A stretch of DNA of 14,288 nucleotides from CAYXFZ01 sp964464385 (GTDB lineage: Bacteria > Planctomycetota > UBA1135): positions 1-14,288 of the forward strand of contig CAYXFZ010000068.1 of the NCBI GenBank assembly GCA_964464385.1. The letters are read 5' to 3'. Positions within the stretch are counted from its first letter, which is position 1. Each line of letters opens with the position of its first letter. The notes under the pieces are model-generated. The model did no database searches and was not told the origin of the DNA. It worked only from the letters and a program-made list of their open reading frames with translations. Below, piece by piece: positions 1 through 5,676 of this stretch. The translations under genes were made by a program, and so were the position numbers.

Positions 1-1151
1 CCATCGGCCAAAAGTCGAGCACGAAGGTAGTGCATGGAATCTTCGAACCATTCCAGGCCTACGGTCTGTTCCATGGTCTTACGCCGAAGACGCCGTTGAG
101 AACGGGTCCAAGTGGGTGGATCCAAGCGGAGCTGTGTCAAAAGAATGCGGGCCGCCCGGGAAAGGGCGTGGCGAGGCAGTCGAGCCCGCGTTTGCAATTG
201 ACGAAAAATATGGGCCACGATCTGGGGTTTTTCTTTGATGTCCAACGTCCGTGTTGCGGGATTGAATTCCTCCTCAACAAAAGGGCCGTAAAGAATGGCC
301 AAACGGAGGGAATAACAGGGCTCGTCGCCCTCCTGCACCCAAGCATCCAAGTGTTGCAACCGTCCTTGCAGTTTTTGCAATCGCAGAGCTTCGCGGCTCG
401 CCCAAGCATGCAGGTCAGGCAGGACCAAACGCAGGGCATCTAGGGCCACGAGATCTTCCAAGACGCCCACCGAATCTCCGGTCAGGAGCAATCGGAAGAC
501 CTCCTCTACGAGCCGTGGTGCGGCGGCTTGCGAAAGCTGGGAAACTCCTTCCCGGGCCGCATGCAACTCCTCTTTGCCCGGCTGCAGGGACAATCGGCGC
601 ATGAATTTGATCATTCGCAAAATCCGTACGGGATCCTCTTGGAATCGAATCCGCGGATCACCAATGGAACGTAAATTGCGCGCCTTCAGATCCTGGAAAC
701 CGCCCGCCCAATCCAGGATTTCCTCCGCTACTGGATCCAAGAAGAGGGCGTTCACCGTGAAGTCACGGCGCATGGCGTCCTCTTCCGCCGTGCCAAACAG
801 ATTGTCCCCCTGCATCGGTTTATTGGGAGCCACTTCGCTGGATTCAGGGCCACGACGAAAAGTGGCCACTTCATAGACATCGCGCCCTTGATGCACGTGC
901 ACCAAACGAAATCGCCGGCCAATGATGCGTGAACGGCGAAACAAGCGCCGCACCTGCTCGGGTTTTGCCGAGGTGGCAATGTCGTAATCCTTGGGATGTT
1001 GGAGCAAGAGGAGATCCCGCACGCAACCACCCACTAAATACGCTTCGTAGCCTGCCTTTTGCAGTTCCCGAACTACTTGCACCGCACGACGATCCAGTTT
1101 CTGGATCGAAAACGGGATTTTTCTGCGTGGGAGAGCCGGCACGGGAGCCAT
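1..1151 (-). CDS. pcnB: Poly(A) polymerase, PcnB type (C-terminus cut by window edge)
   Basis: Class II nucleotidyltransferase that adds 3' poly(A) tails to RNA, which in bacteria promotes decay. My reading of the minus strand stays open for 383 codons from ATG at 1151 to the left edge. The N-terminal catalytic core is clear: GGCVRD at residues 41-46, then KDYDIAT with the metal-binding pair Asp55 and Asp57, then EVATFRRG, RRDFTVNALFLDP, and the RNA-binding-type RIRFQEDPVRILRMIKF. The basic C-terminal part, with LPRHALSRAARILL and RSQRRLRRK, resembles PcnB rather than the short CCA-adding enzymes. The two family members are hard to tell apart by sequence; because both tRNAs here already encode CCA, a tailing or CCA-repair role is more likely than obligatory CCA synthesis (inference). 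It starts 20 bases after the rsmG stop, with no visible ribosome binding site, and is likely co-transcribed with rsmG. The family is sure; the exact subfamily is less so. Confidence 0.88.
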   Translation of the reverse strand, partial: MAPVPALPRRKIPFSIQKLDRRAVQVVRELQKAGYEAYLVGGCVRDLLLLQHPKDYDIATSAKPEQVRRLFRRSRIIGRRFRLVHVHQGRDVYEVATFRRGPESSEVAPNKPMQGDNLFGTAEEDAMRRDFTVNALFLDPVAEEILDWAGGFQDLKARNLRSIGDPRIRFQEDPVRILRMIKFMRRLSLQPGKEELHAAREGVSQLSQAAAPRLVEEVFRLLLTGDSVGVLEDLVALDALRLVLPDLHAWASREALRLQKLQGRLQHLDAWVQEGDEPCYSLRLAILYGPFVEEEFNPATRTLDIKEKPQIVAHIFRQLQTRARLPRHALSRAARILLTQLRLDPPTWTRSQRRLRRKTMEQTVGLEWFEDSMHYLRARLLAD

Positions 1152-1171
1152 GAAGGGAAAAGAATACGGGC

Positions 1172-1828
1172 TCAGGAGTGGGGGAGGATTTGCAGACTGC
1201 GTTCCAACGCCCCGGGCAGGGAATAGGCATAACTTCGCGGGCGCCCAAAATGTTTGCGGATGTCCAGAGAAACCGATTCCCAATCTTCGGTCCATCGCGG
1301 GCCGGCCATGACCACCAAGGCCCCGTAGGACAACCGTGCCCGCAAAATACGACCCATTAATTTTGGTAAGGGTTCGACTGCACGGGCAATGAGAAGGTCA
1401 GGGCGAACGTCCACTCGGCGGAGCACCTCTTCGGCTGGCCCGGCGAACACCTCGACATTGGTCAATCCCAGGCGCACGGCGGCCTCTTCCAACCAATCGG
1501 TTTTCTTGCGGGTGCGGTCCGAAAGCAAAATGCGTTTCTCCGGAAACAGAGTGGCCCAAACTAGGCCAGGAAGTCCGCCGCCGGAACCCCAGTCCCAGAG
1601 TGTGCGGGCGTCGGCAGGGACAAAGGCCGCCGCCAAAGTGCAATCCAATAGGTGGGGGACAAGGAGCGCCTCCCAAGTTTTCGCGCCACTCAAATTCACC
1701 ACCGTGTTGGCGGCTAAAAAGAGGCGGCCAAATTCCAAGAGCCCGTGCAGGGGGCCGTCCGGAGGAGCTGCCAAGGGCACCACAGCTTTACGCAGAAGGC
1801 CGAGATCCAACGGGTCCGGGTCGCCCAC
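1172..1828 (-). CDS. rsmG: 16S rRNA (guanine-N7) methyltransferase RsmG (GidB)
   Basis: SAM-dependent enzyme that makes m7G527 in the decoding region of 16S rRNA. The family signature is present: NLSGAK followed by HLLDC, the SAM-binding loop DWGSGGGLPGLVWA, then LLSDRTRKKTDWLEEA, LGLTNVEVF, and IARAVEPLPKL. The reading frame is open upstream into tRNA-Trp, so the start must lie below 1891. There is no ATG in the N-terminal part. I chose GTG at 1828 (218 aa) because it puts the NLS motif about 45 residues in, close to the E. coli protein; TTG at 1867 or 1810 are alternatives, and none has a Shine-Dalgarno site. The late conserved KG of the family reads AG here (LVVMAGPRW), a small oddity. It lies downstream of two tRNA genes and 20 bases upstream of the poly(A) polymerase gene, so a joint transcript for RNA maturation is plausible. 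Confidence 0.88.
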   Translation of the reverse strand: MGDPDPLDLGLLRKAVVPLAAPPDGPLHGLLEFGRLFLAANTVVNLSGAKTWEALLVPHLLDCTLAAAFVPADARTLWDWGSGGGLPGLVWATLFPEKRILLSDRTRKKTDWLEEAAVRLGLTNVEVFAGPAEEVLRRVDVRPDLLIARAVEPLPKLMGRILRARLSYGALVVMAGPRWTEDWESVSLDIRKHFGRPRSYAYSLPGALERSLQILPHS

Positions 1829-1890
1829 TGCAGCGAGCGCGTCATCCGGGACTCCAGGAAAGGGCAAGGGTGGTTGCGGCGGAGGGGGAA

Positions 1891-1967
1891 TGGCAGGGCA
1901 GGAGGGACTCGAACCCCCAACATGCGGTTTTGGAAACCGCCGCTCTACCAATTAGAGCTACTGCCCT
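1891..1967 (-). tRNA. tRNA-Trp (anticodon CCA)
   Basis: Reading the minus strand, a complete cloverleaf folds. The acceptor stem is AGGGCAG with CTGCCCT (7 of 7 pairs), the D stem GCTC with GAGC, and the anticodon stem GCGGT with ACCGC around the loop TTCCAAA, giving anticodon CCA for tryptophan. The T loop is TTCGAGT. The discriminator is G and the CCA end is encoded (1893-1891). It is 17 bases downstream of tRNA-Leu and immediately upstream of rsmG, so the primary transcript probably carries both tRNAs and perhaps the methyltransferase gene. Confidence 0.96.
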
Positions 1968-1984
1968 GCACGGGTCTGTTCCGT

Positions 1985-2073
1985 TGGTGCCGAAGGGGGG
2001 ATTCGAACCCCCACGAGCAAAAATGCTCACAGGCACCTGAAGCCTGCGCGTCTGCCAATTCCGCCACTTCGGC
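1985..2073 (-). tRNA. tRNA-Leu (anticodon CAG)
   Basis: Class II tRNA with a long variable arm, as expected for leucine. On the minus strand the acceptor stem is GCCGAAG with CTTCGGC. The anticodon stem CAGGC with GCCTG encloses TTCAGGT, giving anticodon CAG, which reads the CUG codon. The variable arm is GAGCA with TGCTC around TTTT. The T arm is GGGGG, TTCGAAT, CCCCC. The discriminator is A and CCA is encoded at 1987-1985. Its 5' end is only 34 bases from the divergent smpB start, so its promoter must overlap the smpB start region. Confidence 0.96.
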
Positions 2074-2094
2074 CCGCCCTGGAACGGGGCCGCA

Positions 2095-2101
2095 TACGAT
2101 A
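2095..2101. promoter_or_regulatory. Possible shared divergent -10 element between tRNA-Leu and smpB
   Basis: The seven bases TACGATA read as TACGAT on the plus strand and TATCGT on the minus strand, each matching 4 of 6 bases of the TATAAT consensus. On the minus strand TTGCGC lies 17 bases upstream (within smpB) and could be a weak -35. On the plus strand no good -35 is visible. The plus-strand site would start transcription at about 2107, one base before the smpB GTG, giving a leaderless mRNA. This is inference from a very short gap that must hold two divergent promoters. Confidence 0.3.
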
Positions 2102-2107
2102 GGCCGG

Positions 2108-2599
2108 GTGTCCAAGCCGCGCAAGCCCAGCGCCTCTCCGGAAGATCGGGAAATCCTTGAAATCGCCCGCAATCGCCGGGCGCGCCACCGCTATGAAATT
2201 TTGGAAACTTTGGAAGTCGGCATTCGTTTGTCTGGCACGGAAGTCAAGACCTTGAGATCTGGTCAGGTGAGTTTGGACGAGGCCTGGGTCAAGGTGGAGG
2301 GGGATCAACTCCTACTGCAAGACACCCACATTGCCGAATACACCGAAGGCAATCGTTTCAACCATGATCCAGTTCGACCGCGCCCTTTGCTTGCCCACAA
2401 ACGCGAGGTTCGTCGTTTGGCAGCCAAGGTCAAAGAACGGGGCTTGACCCTGATTCCCCTACGCCTGCTTTTTCGCGGAAAGTGGGTGAAATTGGAAATT
2501 GGACTGGCCAAGGGCAAGAGACTTCACGATAAGCGGCAATCCATGCGCAACAAAGAAGACCGACGCACCCTGCGGAGCCTGAAAGGGCGGCGGACTTGA
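2108..2599 (+). CDS. smpB: SsrA-binding protein SmpB
   Basis: Small basic RNA-binding protein that binds tmRNA and delivers it to stalled ribosomes in trans-translation. The 163-residue length matches the family (about 150-165). Family landmarks in order: IARNRRARHRYEILET near residues 19-34, LSGTEVKTLRSGQVSLDEAWV, LLLQDTHIAEY, FNHDPVRPRPLLAHKREV, and the C-terminal AKGKRLHDKRQSMRNKED, whose tail acts in the ribosomal mRNA channel. The start is GTG at 2108: it is the last sensible start before the conserved region and lies just outside tRNA-Leu on the other strand. No Shine-Dalgarno site precedes it, and the mRNA may be leaderless. Its partner RNA, ssrA, begins 31 bases after the stop codon, so the two parts of the rescue system are adjacent. 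Confidence 0.96.
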   Translation: MSKPRKPSASPEDREILEIARNRRARHRYEILETLEVGIRLSGTEVKTLRSGQVSLDEAWVKVEGDQLLLQDTHIAEYTEGNRFNHDPVRPRPLLAHKREVRRLAAKVKERGLTLIPLRLLFRGKWVKLEIGLAKGKRLHDKRQSMRNKEDRRTLRSLKGRRT

Positions 2600-2604
2600 G
2601 GTTT

Positions 2605-2613
2605 TGTTAGACT
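2605..2613 (+). promoter_or_regulatory. Possible extended -10 promoter of ssrA
   Basis: TGTTAGACT contains a TG-N extended -10 followed by TAGACT (4 of 6 to TATAAT), placed 18 bases before the mature tmRNA 5' end. It would give a short leader removed by RNase P, as is usual for tmRNA. I see no convincing -35 at normal spacing; a TTGAGG overlapping the smpB stop codon (2596-2601) is too close to serve this -10 and has no good partner further down. Weak evidence. Confidence 0.25.
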
Positions 2614-2630
2614 AGGGAGTGCTCATGGAC

Positions 2631-2983
2631 GGGGGCGATCGGTTTCGACTGCAGGTTGTTCTCGCCGAAGTGGCGTGCCGAGGTTGCCGGAATGGCCTCG
2701 TAAATCCTCCGGCAAGGCATCAACTGCCGAAAATAACTACTCTCTCGCTGCCTGATTCAAGGTAGTGGCCGATGGCATCCCCGCCCGAGGGATTCCACTC
2801 GGTAAACGAAGTCGGGCTGGCGTGAGATTCCGCCTCAGAATTTCGCGTAAGAACTTCGAGGCTGGCGATCGGCTCCACCTGTCTTGCGGCAGACCGATTG
2901 CGAGATTCAAGGCAAGACTACGCACGTAGAAGCCCGGCTAGAAGCCTGACAGGACGCGGGTTCGATTCCCGCCGCCTCCACCA
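2631..2983 (+). ncRNA. ssrA: Transfer-messenger RNA (one-piece tmRNA)
   Basis: The RNA acts both as alanyl-tRNA and as mRNA to rescue stalled ribosomes and tag their peptides for proteolysis. The tRNA-like ends pair: GGGGGCG at 2631-2637 with CGCCTCC at 2973-2979 (one G-U), followed by A and an encoded CCA. The D-like segment GATCGGTTTCGACTGCAGG and T arm GCGGG-TTCGATT-CCCGC are canonical. Pseudoknot 1 is visible: CGAGG 2679-2683 with CCTCG 2696-2700, interleaved with TTGCCGGA 2684-2691 and TCCGGCAA 2708-2715. The tag frame runs from the GCC resume codon at 2726 to TGA at 2753-2755 and encodes AENNYSLAA. A conserved GCACGTAGAAG lies near the 3' end. It follows smpB, and no terminator is visible before the next gene. 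Confidence 0.97.
2726..2755 (+). other. tmRNA tag reading frame (AENNYSLAA)
   Basis: Nine sense codons GCC GAA AAT AAC TAC TCT and so on, then TGA, placed just 3' of pseudoknot 1. With the alanine brought by the tmRNA itself, the peptide added to stalled proteins would be A-AENNYSLAA. The LAA end is the usual recognition signal for ClpXP. Serine at the position of the common alanine (YALAA) is a mild variant. Confidence 0.93.
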
Positions 2984-3005
2984 CCCTCCGCACCCGCCGT
3001 TGTCG

Positions 3006-3686
3006 ATGCTCCAACTCCCCCGAAGCTCTGCGCCCCTGTTCCCCGTCTTGCTCCTCTTTTTGGGAAGTTGCGGTGTTCCTCCAGCTCGCTCCCTACAGGA
3101 CTGGGCGGCCGCCCACGATCCTGAGACTTGGGCGCCCTTGTCGGAGGCCTATCTTTTGCACGACCCGGCCACTTGGACGGGAGGTCCTGTGGAACCCGGT
3201 TGGCGGGTCGGCCATGCACCCCTCCGCGCCATTCCCCAACACGCTGCTTTTGACCTAGGAATCCTGTCGTCTCTGGGCGCCTTGGATCCCACCGATTTTG
3301 GCTTTTCTTTGGAGGCCTCCGCCTGGGCCTGCCGTACTTTGCTGGAAGAGCCCGCTCCGGCCGAAACCCAAATTGCGGCCGCCGCGCTTCTTTCCTCCTA
3401 TGCCGCCACTTGGCGGGAGCGTTATCCGGGTGATGTGGAATTGGTGCCCGAATCGGTGGCCTCCCTGCCCATGGCCGAGCAGATCCAGGTCTTGGTCCTC
3501 ACAGCCCGCTCCCTTCGCTCCGGCCATGAAACGACGAAACCGGAGACCTTGGCCGCCATGGGCCTGAATCTTGCTCTCGACGCTCTGCTCCTGGGCTCGA
3601 ACAGTCCCCATTCGGATGTGGCCGAGGCTTGCCGTTTGCGTTTTGAACTTCTCCAAGGGAGCACCCCGACACCCACTGCAGAATGA
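3006..3686 (+). CDS. Putative lipoprotein of unknown function
   Basis: I do not recognise this 226-residue protein. The first 21 residues form a lipoprotein signal peptide: a basic residue at position 6, a hydrophobic core (LFPVLLLFLG), and the lipobox LGSC with Cys22 as the predicted lipidated residue. The rest has no further membrane segment and looks alpha-helical, rich in Ala and Leu, with several Trp, and ends in STPTPTAE. The frame is open further upstream into ssrA, but the ATG at 3006 is the first start outside the RNA and gives an intact signal peptide. There is no Shine-Dalgarno site. It starts 22 bases after the ssrA CCA end with no terminator between, and its stop overlaps the next start as ATGA, so it is translationally coupled to the UPF0104-type membrane protein. 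A role at the cell envelope is inferred from lipidation and neighbours only. Confidence 0.72.
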   Translation: MLQLPRSSAPLFPVLLLFLGSCGVPPARSLQDWAAAHDPETWAPLSEAYLLHDPATWTGGPVEPGWRVGHAPLRAIPQHAAFDLGILSSLGALDPTDFGFSLEASAWACRTLLEEPAPAETQIAAAALLSSYAATWRERYPGDVELVPESVASLPMAEQIQVLVLTARSLRSGHETTKPETLAAMGLNLALDALLLGSNSPHSDVAEACRLRFELLQGSTPTPTAE

Positions 3687-4660
3687 AACGCTGGCTCGGG
3701 CTCGGCGCGAAATTGGCGGCGCTTGGACTGCTGGTCTGGTATGTCCTATCCCAGGTCCAACTGCAAGAACTTTCCCAGCACTTTCGCACTCTGCAGTGGA
3801 ATTGGCTGTTCGCCGCCGCCGGGTTTTGGTGCATCCTTCTCATTCTGGTGACCTTGCGCTGGCAAATTCTGCTCGCCTCGGCGGGCGTTCCCCTTTCTTT
3901 TGAGCGAGCTTTGCGGTATTGCTTCGTGGGCTATTTTTTCAACAATGTACTCCCAGGCCTGACCGGGGGAGACGTTGTGCGCGCCGTTCTGGTCGCCCGT
4001 GGGCGCCAAGATCGTCGCCTGCGGGCTGCCGTATCCGTGTTTGTGGATCGGGTCTTCGGCCTCTTGGGCCTGCTCTTGTTGGGTGGTTCCATGTTGCTGC
4101 TCACCCCATGGAATGAACAACTCGGGGGCCAGTGGAAAAACGCTCCTTTGGCGGTGGGAGTCCTCTTGCTCGCTCTTATAGGGGGTGGAATTCTCATCCT
4201 TTCGCGTCGGCTAAGACAACGGTTCCGCTTGGATCGATTGCTTCAGAAATTCCCCTTCGCGAGCCAACGCGAGGCCTTGGATGACGCCCTTTTGGTTTAT
4301 CGTCCCCATGCCCCTCGCTTGCTCTTGGTTTTGGCATTGTCGATCCTCCTACAAGGATTCGCCATGCTGAGCTTTTGGGCAGTGGGGCAGTCCTTGAGTT
4401 CGGAGTTGCCACTCCGGCTCGTGGCGGCCATCTTTCCAGTCGCCCAAACCCTCTCTTCGGTCCCCGTTGCTCCGGGCAACTGGGGGGTCGGGGAGACCAT
4501 TTACGGACACTTTTTCCAGAGCATGGGCGCCACCTTCACACTGGGTGTCGCCGTGTCTGTTTTGTTTCGTTTGCTCACCCAAGTAGGCTTCGGTCTCCTT
4601 GGCGGCCTAGCCTGGTTTGGGTTACGCCGGCAATCCTCTTCCCAGGACGAACTCTCATGA
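3683..4660 (+). CDS. UPF0104 / lysylphosphatidylglycerol synthase transmembrane-region family protein
   Basis: Polytopic inner-membrane protein of 325 residues, related to the membrane (flippase-like) half of MprF but without the aminoacyl-transferase domain. The diagnostic motif FFNNVLPGLTGGDVVRA lies at residues 85-101, and the second family motif PVAPGNWGVGE is in the C-terminal third. Hydrophobic segments are visible at about 5-23, 41-65, 119-139, 152-175, 213-240, 243-262 and 287-317. Members are found in many bacteria and archaea and are mostly uncharacterised; transport of a lipid or lipid-linked compound is a guess from MprF. It overlaps the lipoprotein gene by 4 bases (ATGA) and its own stop overlaps the kinase start in the same way, so all three are likely made together. 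Confidence 0.85.
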   Translation: MKRWLGLGAKLAALGLLVWYVLSQVQLQELSQHFRTLQWNWLFAAAGFWCILLILVTLRWQILLASAGVPLSFERALRYCFVGYFFNNVLPGLTGGDVVRAVLVARGRQDRRLRAAVSVFVDRVFGLLGLLLLGGSMLLLTPWNEQLGGQWKNAPLAVGVLLLALIGGGILILSRRLRQRFRLDRLLQKFPFASQREALDDALLVYRPHAPRLLLVLALSILLQGFAMLSFWAVGQSLSSELPLRLVAAIFPVAQTLSSVPVAPGNWGVGETIYGHFFQSMGATFTLGVAVSVLFRLLTQVGFGLLGGLAWFGLRRQSSSQDELS

Positions 4661-5553
4661 CCTTGTGCGTCGTTGGTTCCGTTGGCATGGACACCGTCGA
4701 GACTCCATTTGGCAGGGCCGAAGACGTCGTCGGTGGCAGTGCCGTTTATTTTTCCTTGGCCGCATCCTTGTTCACAAAAGTGCAAGTGGTTGCCAATGTC
4801 GGACATGATTTCCCGGACCAAGCTTGGGATCCCATGCGCCAACGGGGCGCTGATCTCGCTGGCGTGCGCTCCTTTGCCGACCAACCCACGTTTCGCTGGA
4901 GCGGCCGTTACAGCGGCGACATGAACGAGGCAGAAACCCTCAAGACCGAACTCAACGTCTTGGCCGAGCCACCACAAGTCCCAGCTGATTTCGTGGGTGC
5001 TCCCTTTGTCTTTTTGGCCAACATGGGAACCGATGTGCAACTGCAAATGCTGGACTCCTTGCACGGAGGAATCGTTTTCGCGGACACCATGAATCTGTGG
5101 ATTGAAACCCAACCCGACGCCCTGCGGGAATTGTTGGGCAGAGTACACGGCCTCATTTTGAACGATGCCGAAGCCCGCATGCTGACCGGGGAACAGAACT
5201 TGGTGCAGGCCGGGGCCTCGCTTCTGGCCATGGGGCCGAAGGTGGTAGTAATCAAAAAGGGTGAACACGGTGCTTTTCTCTTCGAAGCTTCCTTCCGCTT
5301 CGCCCTGCCCGCCTATCCCACGGCCGCCGTTGTGGATCCCACCGGAGCCGGAGATTCCTTTGCCGGTGGTTTTCTGGGATCCTTGGCCGACCTGGGGGAA
5401 ATGACGCCGGCCAACCTACGCCGGGCCATGGCCTATGGAACGGTGGCCGCATCCTGCACCGTGGAGAAGTTTTCCACCGAAGCTCTCTCGCGGGCGGAAC
5501 GATCCCATTTGGACGAACGATTTGCTGAACTCCAGAAGTTCGTGCAAATCTAG
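4657..5553 (+). CDS. PfkB-family carbohydrate kinase (ribokinase fold)
   Basis: Probable sugar or nucleoside kinase of 298 residues; the substrate cannot be read from sequence. The N-terminal part has VVGSVGMDTVETPFG and the GGSA substrate-binding turn (residues 26-29). The middle has FRWSGRY, then FADTMNLWIE and LILNDAEARMLTGE. The PfkB C-terminal signature DPTGAGDSFAGGF starts at Asp227, with Asp233 as the expected catalytic base and the GAG forming the anion hole. It belongs to a subgroup with conserved DTMNLWI and NDAEAR that I know from several phyla without a defined substrate. It starts in the ATGA overlap with the UPF0104 gene, with a weak AGGAC upstream. A T-rich stretch but no hairpin follows the stop; recA begins 123 bases later from its own promoter. 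Confidence 0.88.
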   Translation: MTLCVVGSVGMDTVETPFGRAEDVVGGSAVYFSLAASLFTKVQVVANVGHDFPDQAWDPMRQRGADLAGVRSFADQPTFRWSGRYSGDMNEAETLKTELNVLAEPPQVPADFVGAPFVFLANMGTDVQLQMLDSLHGGIVFADTMNLWIETQPDALRELLGRVHGLILNDAEARMLTGEQNLVQAGASLLAMGPKVVVIKKGEHGAFLFEASFRFALPAYPTAAVVDPTGAGDSFAGGFLGSLADLGEMTPANLRRAMAYGTVAASCTVEKFSTEALSRAERSHLDERFAELQKFVQI

Positions 5554-5616
5554 GAATCCCCTTTTAATTTTTTGTAAGGAAATGCAGGACCCGCGTCTCT
5601 ATGTTGGCGGTTTGGG

Positions 5617-5645
5617 TTGACTCTAGCCTTTACTGGCCCTAGATT
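5617..5645 (+). promoter_or_regulatory. Promoter of recA, with an inverted repeat in the spacer
   Basis: TTGACT at 5617-5622 (5 of 6 to the -35 consensus) and TAGATT at 5640-5645 (4 of 6 to the -10 consensus) are 17 bases apart, giving a transcription start near 5652 and a leader of about 25 bases before recA. A perfect inverted repeat, TCTAG at 5622-5626 and CTAGA at 5639-5643 with 12 bases between, overlaps both elements and could be an operator. I see none of the well-known LexA boxes here. The promoter call is fair; the operator call is speculative. Confidence 0.5.
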
Positions 5646-5664
5646 ACCCGAACAAAACCCAAAC

Positions 5665-5669
5665 AGGAG
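5665..5669 (+). promoter_or_regulatory. Shine-Dalgarno site that sets the recA TTG start
   Basis: AGGAG lies 7 bases before TTG at 5677. This is the only strong ribosome binding site I find in the window, and it supports TTG as the recA start instead of an internal ATG. Confidence 0.8.
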
Positions 5670-5676
5670 ACCTCCC

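Noticed and set aside
30..443. A 137-codon open frame on the plus strand, and another on the minus strand at 137-439
   Set aside because: Both are in the wrong frame of the poly(A) polymerase gene, whose frame is open and has family motifs throughout.
1829..1951. Extension of the rsmG frame upstream to 1951
   Set aside because: The frame stays open, but it runs through the whole tRNA-Trp gene and gives a Pro-rich stretch with no family similarity.
1389..1955. A 188-codon open frame on the plus strand
   Set aside because: It is antisense to rsmG and tRNA-Trp and reads as low-complexity Arg/Ser-rich sequence.
1745..2107. Upstream extension of the smpB frame
   Set aside because: It overlaps both tRNA genes and the rsmG N-terminus and has no SmpB similarity.
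2898..3005. Upstream start of the lipoprotein frame at 2898
   Set aside because: It lies in the 3' part of ssrA; the start at 3006 gives a proper signal peptide.
4501..5268. A 255-codon open frame on the minus strand
   Set aside because: It is the mirror of the UPF0104 and kinase genes; the protein has no recognisable features.
5554..5580. T-rich stretch after the kinase gene as an intrinsic terminator
   Set aside because: There are T runs but no stem before them, so it does not meet the definition.
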